Assembly (NCBI GenBank): GCA_016712375.1
Contig: JADJRE010000022.1
Location: forward strand, 1 to 35,708
Origin: Rhodospirillales bacterium
Lineage (GTDB): Bacteria > Pseudomonadota > Alphaproteobacteria > Rhodospirillales > Defluviicoccaceae
DNA length: 35,708 nucleotides
Direction: 5' to 3'
The position numbers and the translations under genes are program-made. Within the stretch, counting starts at the first letter, position 1; each line of letters starts with the position of its first letter. The notes beneath the pieces are model-generated. The model ran no database searches. It was not told the origin of the DNA and worked only from the letters and a program-made list of their open reading frames with translations. This document shows positions 1-8,149 of this stretch, one piece after another.

Positions 1-1037
1 TGCCGTGTCGTCAGCTTTTGCCTCGAGGGTCAGGGCTTGCCGATGATTCCGCCGGTCTCCGGGATTGACGGTGTCGGCGATGGCCTGGTTTTGCTCCGCC
101 CGATCGGTCGGGGTGGCGGGACGACGGCGTCCGGCGGATTGCTTCAACCGGTAGCTGTCGCCGTTCATGGTGAGGATATGGACGTGGTGGGTCAGCCGGT
201 CGAGCAGCGCGCCGGTGAGCCAATCCGATCCCAGCACCGAGTCAGTCCTCGAACGGCAGATTGGACGTGACGAGGGGGGTCGAAGCCGCGCTCGTAGCGC
301 TGGGAAGACCTCGAACAGAAGTTCCGCCCGGTCCGGGGACAGCGGCACGTAACCGAGTTCGTCGATGATGAGCAACTTCACGGCCTGCAGATCACGCTGC
401 AGCTTCCAAGAATCCGTCGTTCGTCGCGCGCTTCCATCGGCTGATGCACGAGGGCGGCGGCGGTGGTGAAGGCGACGCTGAACCCTTTCTGGCGGGCAGC
501 AAGACCGAAGGCCGGGGCTGCATGCGTCGCCGGTGCCGGAATTGCCGAGCGCGATGACGTTCTCGCGGCTCAGGACGCACTCGCATCAGAGGCGAGCTCG
601 AGCACCAACATCTTGTTGAGCTCGGAATAGCGGCGGTGAAGTCGAAGGTGTCGGGGCTTTTGACCGCCGGGAAGCGTGCCGCCTTGATCCGCCGCTCGAC
701 CATTCGGCGTTCCCCGGTCGATCGCTCCAGCTCCACCAGGCGCAGCAGGTAGCGGGGATGATCGACGCCGTCTCAACGCATTCGCGCGCGACCTTGTCGT
801 ACTCCGCAGAATGGTCGGCTTCGAACGCTTCAGGTGATGCGCCAGCAGAACCTGCGGCGTGCCGCTCGTCGTTCCGCCGGTATCGCCTCGACGCCCGCCT
901 TGCCCGGTCATACCGCTGTCAGGAACGAGAACAGCGTAGTCGGCCGCCGTCGTCATCCATGACGTCCGTTCTCGGCGATATTTTGGATAAGCCCGTCCAG
1001 GTCGAGCCGGGCCGGCCGCCGCTCGATGCGCGCCTCG
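1..1037 (-). mobile_element. IS21-family relic: istB and istA 3' end (continues from window end)
   Basis: Read on the minus strand, this stretch matches the intact IS21 element at 17353-19967 almost base for base, from the last codons of istA (around 960-1037) through istB to the terminator hairpin. It is riddled with small indels, so istB is broken into several frames, and part of the Walker A region is lost (the Lys codon of GTGKT is missing near 520). The upstream istA and the left IS end are absent, so it cannot move on its own. The missing right end of the element is at 35609-35708, which suggests that the two window ends are contiguous. This is a decayed copy, not a functional transposase. 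Confidence 0.9.
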
Positions 1038-3449
1038 TCACTGCTTGACAAACACGAGAAATCCGTTCGCGGGGACAACGACGTAGAGGCCCTTATGTGC
1101 GGACGGGACGATGGCACCGAAGTTTCCGACGTTACTGCCTCCATATATCGAGGCATCGCTATTGAAAGTTTCCTTCCAATTAGCATCAGGGATGGCAAGG
1201 AAGTCCTTTTGTATCAAGTAGCCGTTGGAGAAAGCGCTGTTGTTAAAACTTGCGATGATAATGACCTGTTCATCTGCGCTCCATCGTTTGAACGCGATGA
1301 CACGAGCCTGATTGGACTGGTGAAGGATATCGATGTTGTGGCTGCGAATCGAGCGTAGTCGCTTGCTGAGCGTGATAACATCTTGATAAAATCGAAACAT
1401 TAACCGCCCGTTCCCGCCACGCTCTCCGATGATGTCTTCTCGGTGCTCTTTGAAGTTGAACACATCGTAAAGTTGCTGCGCTCCGATCTCTTCACCCATG
1501 AAAAACATAGGCGTTCCTGCAGACAGCAACGACAGACCGAAGCATACGCGAGAACGCGCTTCTGCCGCCGCCCGCGTGGCGCCGATGATCGGGGCGCCAT
1601 TAACTGCCACCACCATGGTCCGCGCAGTACCAAGCGCGTTACCGGCTTCATCGTGCGATTCGTGAAAAACGACCCGCCTATACTGCGTGTCATACATGGA
1701 GCCGGAGAGAACGTCCATTGACAGGGGACCATTACCACCGAAGCCCGCCTGCTTCAGGACACGCGCCCGGCCTCCGGCCATGTCGGAGTCGCCGATCAGA
1801 TTATGGTAGAAGGCGAGTTGCCAGGTCGCGTCGAAGCCCAATCCACCTTGTGCCGGCAGCTTGGTCACAGCATCCCAACCGGTGTGATCCTCGGCGACCA
1901 GCATGACCGTGGGCTTGATCATGTGCAGTGTGCGACTCCATTCCCGCAGAAGCTTCTGGCCAAATATATTCGCACTGCCAATCGACGTCCCGTCAGCGTG
2001 CAGCTGGTTGTCTCGATGAATGGCCTGGGTCAAGTCCACCCGGAGGCCATCGACATGCATTTCCTCAATGAGAAACGCAGCGCTGCTAATGAATTGCTGA
2101 CGGACGATCTCTTCCCAGAGGCGGGGTGTAGCCCCGGACGAACCGTTATCCAGGTAACCGCCATCTGGGAATTGGTAATCCCCAGGCTCCCCCTCGTACC
2201 AATAGAAGATGTTCTGTTGAGGATCTGTGGAGTCGTACTGCCACTGAGCACGCTCGGCTTCGTTATCGTAGTGATTGTAAACGACATCCTGAATAACCGC
2301 GATACCCCGCTGGTGGCATGCCCGAACGAAGTGCCGGTACTTGTCCCGCCCGCCGGCGCTTGACTCGATGCAGAAATGATGGGTGTCGCCATAGCCCCAA
2401 CCGGCGCTTCCGGAGAACTCTGCCATCGGCATGAGCTCAACCGTGTTAATGCCCAGGTCGACGAGGTGGTCCAGGAAGACTATGGCGTCGGCCAAGTTTC
2501 CGGAATCCGCTCTGCCAAAGCCAAGTGAATTAACGTGCAGCTCGTAGACGACCAAGTCTTCCACGCGGCTGGGCACCGGTAGGCCAAGCTCGAACTCGGT
2601 AGACCAAAATTCCTCAGCTGGGATCAGAGGCGGATGTTCTCCAGGACGAGTAGACTCGAATGTGCTTCGCACTACATCGGGATCGATCACGACGCTGCAA
2701 CTGACCGAGCCGTCCAAGTCGTCCGGCGCTCCTGCGTAAGCAGCACCGCGTGGGTTGGTCGCGCCCTTGCCGATCTGGCTGCGCGAAAAGATGTCGGTGC
2801 GATATTTCGTCTCTCCCTGAGCGGTCTTGATCCGGTACATGTAAGGTACGCTTTTGAAATCGTCGAAGTTTCCTGGTGGAGTGCCCTCCCAAATGCCGGA
2901 AAGACCTTTGGTGAGGCTAACAACCGGCCTCGTCGGATCAACTCCTGCTCCGGCGTTATCGATGTAGCCGTTGTCGGAAGTACCAAAAATCACCTCAACC
3001 TGCTTCGCATTCGGTGCCCATACTGCGAAACGCAGCTTTGACGTGGCGTTCTCAGCCGCAAGAAGCCTGTTAGCCCCAAGATAGCGATTGTAAGTGAAGT
3101 AGTAACGCTGTAAAGCTGCGTCAGCATCTGCATTTAGGCGAAATTGCCGATGCCGTTCTGCCGATTTTATGTCTTGTGTTTCTGTCGGTACGCCCCAGAA
3201 ATTGTTGCCCTGAGGCCCATCAAGAACAACGCCCCAGCGGAATTCTCTGTTGCTGTCTGCAAGGTCTAGGTCGACTGATCCTCGAAAAATCGGGCACCCG
3301 TCTTCGCCGATCGCTTCCGTCATCGGCGATTCCGTCCATGTGTCAGACAGTCGGCCGTTGGCGTCCCAGCTTCCCAGCAAGCGAGCGTTTCGAAAGATTG
3401 CGCGCCTCAAGCCCGTGATGAACTCAAAAGTCACGGTCTGCGTCGGCAT
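1038..3449 (-). CDS. GH13 alpha-glucan branching-enzyme-like protein
   Basis: Protein of 803 aa in glycoside hydrolase family 13. An N-terminal beta-sandwich module (about 1-110) precedes a CBM48-like domain (about 137-230; FAVWAPNAKQVEVIF), a TIM barrel from about 295 and a C-terminal beta domain. The four GH13 regions are visible: DVVYNH (388-393), GLRVD with nucleophile Asp472, VAED with acid/base Glu520, and HESHD (596-600). It probably hydrolyses or transfers alpha-1,4/1,6-glucan; the closest described group is the branching-enzyme/trehalohydrolase-like set, but substrate cannot be read from sequence. No signal peptide is seen, so it is probably cytoplasmic. The start ATG has GAGGG upstream. 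The stop codon lies right at the boundary with the IS21 relic, so the last residues (FVKQ) may be IS-derived; the C-terminal domain otherwise looks complete. An isolated metabolic gene on a plasmid is unusual. Confidence 0.85.
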   Translation of the reverse strand: MPTQTVTFEFITGLRRAIFRNARLLGSWDANGRLSDTWTESPMTEAIGEDGCPIFRGSVDLDLADSNREFRWGVVLDGPQGNNFWGVPTETQDIKSAERHRQFRLNADADAALQRYYFTYNRYLGANRLLAAENATSKLRFAVWAPNAKQVEVIFGTSDNGYIDNAGAGVDPTRPVVSLTKGLSGIWEGTPPGNFDDFKSVPYMYRIKTAQGETKYRTDIFSRSQIGKGATNPRGAAYAGAPDDLDGSVSCSVVIDPDVVRSTFESTRPGEHPPLIPAEEFWSTEFELGLPVPSRVEDLVVYELHVNSLGFGRADSGNLADAIVFLDHLVDLGINTVELMPMAEFSGSAGWGYGDTHHFCIESSAGGRDKYRHFVRACHQRGIAVIQDVVYNHYDNEAERAQWQYDSTDPQQNIFYWYEGEPGDYQFPDGGYLDNGSSGATPRLWEEIVRQQFISSAAFLIEEMHVDGLRVDLTQAIHRDNQLHADGTSIGSANIFGQKLLREWSRTLHMIKPTVMLVAEDHTGWDAVTKLPAQGGLGFDATWQLAFYHNLIGDSDMAGGRARVLKQAGFGGNGPLSMDVLSGSMYDTQYRRVVFHESHDEAGNALGTARTMVVAVNGAPIIGATRAAAEARSRVCFGLSLLSAGTPMFFMGEEIGAQQLYDVFNFKEHREDIIGERGGNGRLMFRFYQDVITLSKRLRSIRSHNIDILHQSNQARVIAFKRWSADEQVIIIASFNNSAFSNGYLIQKDFLAIPDANWKETFNSDASIYGGSNVGNFGAIVPSAHKGLYVVVPANGFLVFVKQ

Positions 3450-3573
3450 CGTTTATCCCTCGCCAAACGTTGCTGATCGCCCCGGGGCGCCATCTCTGCG
3501 TCGAGCTCATCGTCCCAGCGGTGCTTAAAGCGGCGGAAGACGCCGCCTTGCGACTCCGGATGCCGTCGGGCCG

Positions 3574-3774
3574 TCACTCCCGAAGCGCAGGCAATTCCTG
3601 GGGTTCGAGAATAAAGCCGACGATAATGCGCGGATTACGGAAGACGGTCGGGGTCTGCGCTCCGGCTGGCCGCTCCTCCAGTGCCCGCCGGACGGACGCG
3701 GTTACCGCTTCCGTAAGCTGCGCGAGATCGACCCGTGGCGGCAACGGCTGGGGGTTCAGCTCGGCGTTCGACAT
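3574..3774 (-). CDS. Small hypothetical protein with LNPQPLPP motif
   Basis: Protein of 66 aa beginning MSNAELNPQPLPPRVDL. The start at 3774 is chosen because GGAGGAGG lies about 8 bases upstream; a longer reading would begin 11 codons earlier without such a site. The N-terminal NPQPLPP motif recurs in many uncharacterised small bacterial proteins; no function is known to me. The middle (LAQLTEAVTASVRRALEER) looks like an amphipathic helix. It sits between the GH13 gene and a Cys-rich gene, all on the minus strand, and could be co-transcribed with them. It overlaps the reading frame of the Cys-rich gene. Confidence 0.6.
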   Translation of the reverse strand: MSNAELNPQPLPPRVDLAQLTEAVTASVRRALEERPAGAQTPTVFRNPRIIVGFILEPQELPALRE

Positions 3775-4210
3775 GATGGGAACCTCCTCCAACGATTGGT
3801 CTGGCAACCTCTTGCATGAGATCGGTCGCCGTGTAAGGCTCTGTTATGACTTGAGGACAGCGATGACATGCCGCCGGTCCCTCTTGTCGCCACCACTGGC
3901 AAGACTGCCGAATGGCACAAGGGCGGAGGCGGTTGCTGACTGCTGGCAGCCGTGCGACGATCCGCGCCGCGAGCGTACAGGCGTTCCCGTTAAAATGCCG
4001 GCATTTCGCCTCGGCGCACGGAGCGGCAAAGCGCAGCACCTCCGTCGGGCGAACGTCCTTGGGAACGAAATCTATGAGTGGATAAAGCGGAAGAGCACCC
4101 GGCAGGATTTCGGCGGTGACAGCGCCTTTCTCGCCCCTGACGACGCCGATGATCGTCGCGCCAAGCTGTTCTGGCTGAGCGCTCGGACAGCTTGCGTGAT
4201 TGAGCGTCAC
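3635..4210 (-). CDS. Cysteine-rich hypothetical protein
   Basis: Begins with GTG at 4210 behind a strong purine-rich site (GGGGAAGGGGA). The open frame is 191 aa, but the coherent part is residues 1 to about 135: seven cysteines cluster at about 64-118 (PC, AEAKC, NGNAC, then RPCAIRQSCQWW, ACHRCPQVITE). The pattern CxIRxxCxWWxxxGxxACxxCPQVIT reminds me of uncharacterised small proteins in cyanobacteria and proteobacteria and would suit a metal or Fe-S site, but I cannot name a family. The last 50 or so residues overlap the neighbouring NPQPLPP gene, are Arg/Ala rich and probably reflect a lost stop codon near 3800. Function unknown. Confidence 0.6.
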   Translation of the reverse strand: MTLNHASCPSAQPEQLGATIIGVVRGEKGAVTAEILPGALPLYPLIDFVPKDVRPTEVLRFAAPCAEAKCRHFNGNACTLAARIVARLPAVSNRLRPCAIRQSCQWWRQEGPAACHRCPQVITEPYTATDLMQEVARPIVGGGSHHVERRAEPPAVAATGRSRAAYGSGNRVRPAGTGGAASRSADPDRLP

Positions 4211-4726
4211 CGTATCCCCTTCCCCGCCCCCAGCATTTACGATTGACAGGACAAACCATAACCCAAAGTGGCCTCAACCGCAACTAAAAAGCGTTAGCAA
4301 AGGCTCTACCTTCGCCTGTCAGGGGAGAACTGAAGAGGCACCGCTGCTGGCAAGGACGATTTGGACGGTAAGGCTTCGACCAAATCCCCAATTTTGAGAT
4401 CAAAGTGCGGATCGAGGCGATCATCCGCGCTCCCGCGGGAGCGCGACCCGGGCACACCCATCGGATCCGGCGACCTTCGACGCTTCCAAAATCGAACATC
4501 GCCTTGGTAAAGTATAGCGTTGTGATGTAGTAGAGATCGATCCGCGAGGGGCCGGAAATCCCTGAATTTGAGATGCACCTTTGAAGAACGGCGTGCCGTC
4601 CTCGCGAGTGAGCGTCGCGCTGCCATCGCATCGGATTAGTGGGCATTTCCAAGTGCATATCGGGGAAGCTTGGACCCAGGCGTGTCCTTTCAGTTCAGTG
4701 AACGTTTCGAAAAGTGGGGAAGTACA
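4211..4726. other. Non-coding gap with a GC-rich palindrome
   Basis: No open frame here looks coding on either strand. The stretch has a mixed base composition and contains the 20-bp palindrome described separately at 4426-4445. The last 40 bases before 4727 serve as the leader of the next gene. Confidence 0.5.
4426..4445. repeat. 20-bp perfect palindrome resembling the CRISPR repeat core
   Basis: CGCGCTCCCGCGGGAGCGCG is its own reverse complement. With its left flank (ATC) and right flank (AC), the first 17 bases from ATCCGCG are identical to the core of the type I-C repeat at 12927-13625, and the segment also ends in GCGAC-like sequence. It stands alone, with no second copy nearby. It could be an unrelated hairpin or a stray repeat-like element. 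Confidence 0.6.
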
Positions 4727-4984
4727 ATGCCGGGACCAGTAGCACTCACCGCATACGGAATAGCCATCAGTGTAGACAAAACGAAAGTACATTTGATGAG
4801 GATTTTTGTCGATCCGGATGGAAATGGAGCGGTTGAGTTGCCGCACGAAGGAACCTTGACAGTTCTCAATGTACCAGGGTCGGCCCTGAGCGTACTGGCG
4901 ACGTTAAAAGCGCAATGTTTGGGTTTTACGATGCGTGTCGCTGGCGGTTCGTCTGTAGCCGCATTTTTGGGTTTAACCGCCTAA
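4727..4984 (+). CDS. Hypothetical protein, 85 aa
   Basis: Starts MPGPVALTAYG, preceded by GGGGAAG about 6 bases from the ATG, which is better placed than the in-frame ATG at 4670. The protein has no recognisable motif: a central stretch (VDPDGNGAVELPHEGTLTVL) looks like beta strands, and the end (GGSSVAAFLGLTA) is small-residue rich. It stands alone, with an IS6 relic immediately downstream. Function unknown. Confidence 0.5.
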   Translation: MPGPVALTAYGIAISVDKTKVHLMRIFVDPDGNGAVELPHEGTLTVLNVPGSALSVLATLKAQCLGFTMRVAGGSSVAAFLGLTA

Positions 4985-5007
4985 ACTGGCGTCACAACGA
5001 GGTCTCG

Positions 5008-5178
5008 GGCTCCGTTGCAAAGATTATGACGGGGCGAGCGTCACCCACCCCTGGTTCGGCTTTCAGGCATAGACGCCGAACAGCCGGTTGACGAAGGACG
5101 CCTCGGTCCCGCCGCCCACGGCCTCGATCCACAGCTTGAACTGACCCTTCCTGAACATCCGCATCGACGACGCGTGCG
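5008..5178 (-). mobile_element. IS6-family relic, right end and transposase C-terminus
   Basis: The terminal repeat GGCTCCGTTGCAAA at 5008-5021 has the form of IS6/IS26 ends. Reading the minus strand inward from about 5173 gives MRMFRKGQFKLW, then EAVGGGTEASFVNRLFGVYA and a stop, matching the C-terminal MHMIRKGQ segment typical of IS6 transposases. The rest of the element is missing. The junction with ardC lies at about 5178. The same right end is found at 25000-25093. Confidence 0.85.
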
Positions 5179-5396
5179 ATCAGGAGTCCACGCCGGCGTC
5201 GATAGACTTCACCCCAAAGCAGCGGGATGTTGATTCCCTTGTAGGGCGTGCCGTTGTGGCGCAAGGGGCGGATGATGCGGCCGGCCGCATCCTCGGCGTT
5301 CCACGGCTTCACCCACGGACGAACCCCCTTCGCCAGGTCGGCGAGAATGCGGTCGGTTACGCGACTGTAGATGTCCTTCGTGGCCTCAGTGCTCAT
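5008..5396 (-). pseudogene. ardC: ArdC-type antirestriction protein, N-terminal fragment
   Basis: The start at 5396 has GGAGGAGATC upstream. The first 65 residues (DIYSRVTDRILADLAKGVRPW, then PLRHNGTPYKGINIPLLWGE) are the N-terminal single-strand-DNA-binding domain of ArdC-like antirestriction proteins, which protect incoming plasmids during conjugation. After about residue 70 the sequence runs into the IS6 relic out of the transposase frame and ends at 4992. The protease-like C-terminal domain of normal ArdC (about 300 aa) is gone, so the gene is dead or makes only the binding domain. Codons 1 to about 72 (5179-5396) are the true ArdC part. Confidence 0.85.
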
Positions 5397-5842
5397 GACC
5401 TGATCTCCTCCTTGGGGTTGGGTTTGCAGCAGCTACTGCAACCCTGCCCGTCGGCGAGACCGGGGGTAGCAAAGGCAAGCGGGCCGGCGGGGAGGGGGAT
5501 CGCCCACCCGGAGGGCGCGGTCGCGTGCGGCCGCGGGCTGCAGCGCAGCGAAGCCTGGGGAGACCCCGCCGGCCCGCTTGCCTGCGCGAGGGGCAGAGCC
5601 CCTTAGGATCTTCTCTCGAAGAGATACCGGCGCGCAGTGCGTCCGCTCTGGCCGGCGCGGTCGCCGGCCAGCTGCGAAAGGGATTGTCACCCGCGAGGGC
5701 GGAGACGCCGCTGGGCGGCTCCGGGAGCGGAGCGAGTAGAGCCCGGTCGGGTGCCAGCACCGGATTCGGCATCGAGCCGCCGTGCCTTAGCACTTTGGAA
5801 ATGACCGGGGTCTAGCTTGGGGCCGTCAACAGGCTGGAGCTG
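5397..5842. other. GC-rich leader region with a 19-bp inverted repeat
   Basis: No coding frame is convincing. The arms at 5474-5492 and 5564-5582 (GGCAAGCGGGCCGGCGGGG and its reverse complement) are perfect, with a 71-base loop that is itself GC-rich and can fold further (GCGGCCGCGGGCTGCAGCGC). It lies upstream of ardC on its strand and upstream of the gene at 5843 on the other. It may be a structured RNA, an attenuator or a protein-binding site. Confidence 0.5.
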
Positions 5843-6103
5843 ATGATGTCTGCCCGTATCATCGCCTTCCCACGATCCAACAGTCGCCGGCATTCCCAGG
5901 AGGTTATTGACGCCGCCCTGCGTGTGCGGTCGATCGCAATCGACGTCTTCGAGCACAACGACGACCGGCACCGGATCGAAGGCTTTGAGAAGGCGATCAA
6001 GACCCTGCCGGGTGGGCGGGAGAACATCCACCGGTACACCGCAGTGTTCGGATCAGACCCCTACGATCTCGCCATCCGCGGTTCGTCCGGCACCACGGGC
6101 TGA
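5843..6103 (+). CDS. Hypothetical protein, 86 aa
   Basis: Starts MMSARIIAFPRSN with a GGAG site upstream; two adjacent ATG codons are possible. Residues 15-60 (SQEVIDAALRVRSIAIDVFE and following) look mostly helical. The protein has no signal peptide or membrane segment and no motif I recognise. Its position divergent from ardC is typical of small accessory plasmid genes. Function unknown. Confidence 0.5.
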   Translation: MMSARIIAFPRSNSRRHSQEVIDAALRVRSIAIDVFEHNDDRHRIEGFEKAIKTLPGGRENIHRYTAVFGSDPYDLAIRGSSGTTG

Positions 6104-6400
6104 AAGCCCGGCGGGAGAAAGAGCGGCGGGGGTATTGCAGGCGCTGAGTCTCCACGTATCGCGCAAAACAAAACGGACGCTTCATGATGAGTACATTAGT
6201 ATATTTGCAGTACCGCGGGAAAATGCACAAACTTGCACAGTTACCGATATGGCCTTGCGCGTACGCGCAAAGTATACTAGTATGGTAGATAGCCGCGTGA
6301 GCTATCCTTTAGAAATATCTAATGTAGAAAAAAAACACATGCGAACGCTAGCACACATTGCTGGTCTCTTTCATAAAGGATCCTTCAAGGAGATGGAGAA
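6104..6400 (+). promoter_or_regulatory. AT-richer upstream region with a 16-bp palindrome and promoter-like box
   Basis: This stretch is clearly more AT-rich than its neighbours. It contains the perfect palindrome TTGCGCGTACGCGCAA at 6255-6270, followed immediately by TATACT (6273-6278), a good -10 hexamer. A short frame ends at 6403 with MRTLAHIAGLFHKGSFKEMEK; its stop overlaps the GTG start of the next gene (GTGA), so it may be a small coupled leader peptide. The palindrome is a plausible operator for the 6401-8149 gene pair. Confidence 0.45.
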
Positions 6401-7227
6401 GTGATATTCGGTCTTCTCGTCATTGCGATCGTGGCGTCAGGCCTGGTCCTTCTTCTACATTCCAGGCGCCAGCCGGTGCGAACGGTCGGGCCGAGCACGC
6501 AAGCCGACCCATTTCCCAAGACCGCAGCCGGTGCTGCATTGCAGTCCTACCTCTCGGCCATCACCGATCCAGGCGCGGACGATGCCGAGCACAGGGCTCG
6601 CCTGGCGTTTGCCGAGACGGCGGAGGAGGGGGGTGCCGCCCTAGTTCAGACTTGGCACGCGACGCCTGCCGAGGAGACCGGGTTTCTCTGGGCTCTGGTT
6701 TATGCTGCGCCGGTCCTGGGCCGCGCCGCGGTGCCCTTCCTGAAAAATGTAGTTTCCTCGCCTGTGGCAGTCGAACGCTCACCCGATCCGCACGCGCATT
6801 CAACTAGGGCGTTAGATTCTATCGTCCGCTCTCGCGCAATCGATGGATTGGAAACGCTGGCGGTAGGGGGGATTTGGATGCGAAATCCGCCCTTTTCGAA
6901 AGCCTTTCGCATGAGCTCTTTTCGGTGCGCGCCCTGGCCGCGATCGCTCTTGTGCATTTGCCTGGAGGCGCGGCACTCGAGGAGCAGGTCCAGCGCGCGC
7001 TTCCAGAGGGTGAAGCATCGGTCATCGATATCGAGCGAGTGCCAGTCAGCGTCGTGCCCCAGATTCGCGATCCGCGGAAACATCTTGCCAGCCCGCTGAT
7101 GCGCGGTTTGCCCCGGCCGCCCTCGCCAGACCGGCGCGACACGGGGGACTCATCACCACCGCAGCGCCGGCGTGGCACCAGTCGCCGGCACGGACCGCCC
7201 ACCACTGCCGGAGGCAGACATGGCTGA
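6401..7227 (+). pseudogene. Membrane-anchored helical-repeat protein, frameshifted
   Basis: Starts with GTG at 6401 behind GGAGATGGAGAA. The N-terminus (IFGLLVIAIVASGLVLLLHS) is a single membrane anchor with no cleavage site, followed by helical segments resembling HEAT repeats (ALFESLSHELFSVRALAAIA, VHLPGGAALEEQVQRAL). The frame breaks at the six-G run near 6866-6872: the first frame continues to 7099 as Arg/Ser-rich noise, while the sensible sequence resumes in another frame (DAKSALFESL) and stops at 7227, inside the start of the next gene. One base change would restore about 275 aa. The overlap with the HEXXH gene suggests translational coupling and joint function. No named family is assigned. 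Confidence 0.6.
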
Positions 7228-8149
7228 CTGCACATACACTGTCCCTAACAAGGAGACGAGCGCCGACAATTTCTATGGCCGGGTCATCTGCTACCAGCCG
7301 TTCATTGACTGGGCTTGGTCCGCGTTCAACTTTGATGGGGACTACTGGCAGGACGGCTGGGGCTACGATGATTGCTGCAACACTGACAAGCCGCTCGCGC
7401 GGACATTCAATGCGCTCTGGCTGCTCACCTACTCCGCCGACGACTGGCAAAACGATTCCTACGACGGCAATGCCCTGCACTGGGCGAGGCGTTACGTGAC
7501 CGACAATATCGGCGGATTTCCACTGCGCGCTGATTGCGGTCCCGGCGGCAAGAACGCGACCACATCAGGAGCCGGCTGCACCGAATACCGCGAGACGGTG
7601 AAATACGACTGCACCAATTATCGCGACGATGGGTACAATGCGTGCTCCCGCTTTGAGTCAAGCTGCTGCGACTGGTGGCCCTGCTCCTGGGCATGTAAGA
7701 TCGTCAGCTGGTTCTGCATCGCCTGGTACTGGGTCTCGGCCCTGGTTTGCACCGCGTGGGGATATGTCGCGAGCTGGGTCTGCACGATCGGCAACGAAAT
7801 CGCCAACGCCGTCGCCGGAAACAAGGAAATCAAGCTCTGGAACACCGAATATTTCTACGGCCTGACCGTGCCTGCACGGGCCTCCTGCCTGCTTCATGAA
7901 TGCCGCCACATTGGAGGCAAGGCGCATGACGCGGACTTTCCGTCATGGTCGAATCGTACGCCTGGCACCTCTGGCGCGGATTCGTCCTGGGAGTACGAAG
8001 GTGCGTGGATGTATGACGCACTCTATCTGTGGTGGTTCTATGCCGCAGGTACGCGAACCACGCCCGCGATCCGCAGCTTTGCCAAGGATGCCGCCAACGA
8101 TATCATTCTCAACTGCTTTTCCACCCGCCCCAGCTTCACGGTCCTGTAG
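7220..8149 (+). CDS. Cys/Trp-rich protein with HEXXH metallopeptidase-like motif
   Basis: Protein of 309 aa, starting at the ATG with GGAGGCAG upstream, which also overlaps the end of the preceding gene. Residues 149-189 are an extraordinary Cys/Trp repeat (CCDWWPCSWACK, SWFCIAWYWVSALVC, AWGYVASWVC), amphipathic and able to bind or cross a membrane. HECRH at 226-230 fits the HEXXH zinc site, with His236 or a Glu at 258/260 as a possible third ligand. The C-terminus (EGAWMYDALYLWWFYAAG) is aromatic. No signal peptide is seen. I have seen similar CxxWxW repeats in uncharacterised bacterial proteins but know no tested function. It forms a pair with the anchored helical-repeat gene upstream; its 3' end overlaps the convergent membrane-protein gene by 14 bases. 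Confidence 0.7.
   Translation: MADCTYTVPNKETSADNFYGRVICYQPFIDWAWSAFNFDGDYWQDGWGYDDCCNTDKPLARTFNALWLLTYSADDWQNDSYDGNALHWARRYVTDNIGGFPLRADCGPGGKNATTSGAGCTEYRETVKYDCTNYRDDGYNACSRFESSCCDWWPCSWACKIVSWFCIAWYWVSALVCTAWGYVASWVCTIGNEIANAVAGNKEIKLWNTEYFYGLTVPARASCLLHECRHIGGKAHDADFPSWSNRTPGTSGADSSWEYEGAWMYDALYLWWFYAAGTRTTPAIRSFAKDAANDIILNCFSTRPSFTVL

Noticed and set aside
4421..4846. 141-codon minus-strand open frame
   Set aside because: It runs through the palindrome and overlaps the better-supported gene at 4727; no motif.
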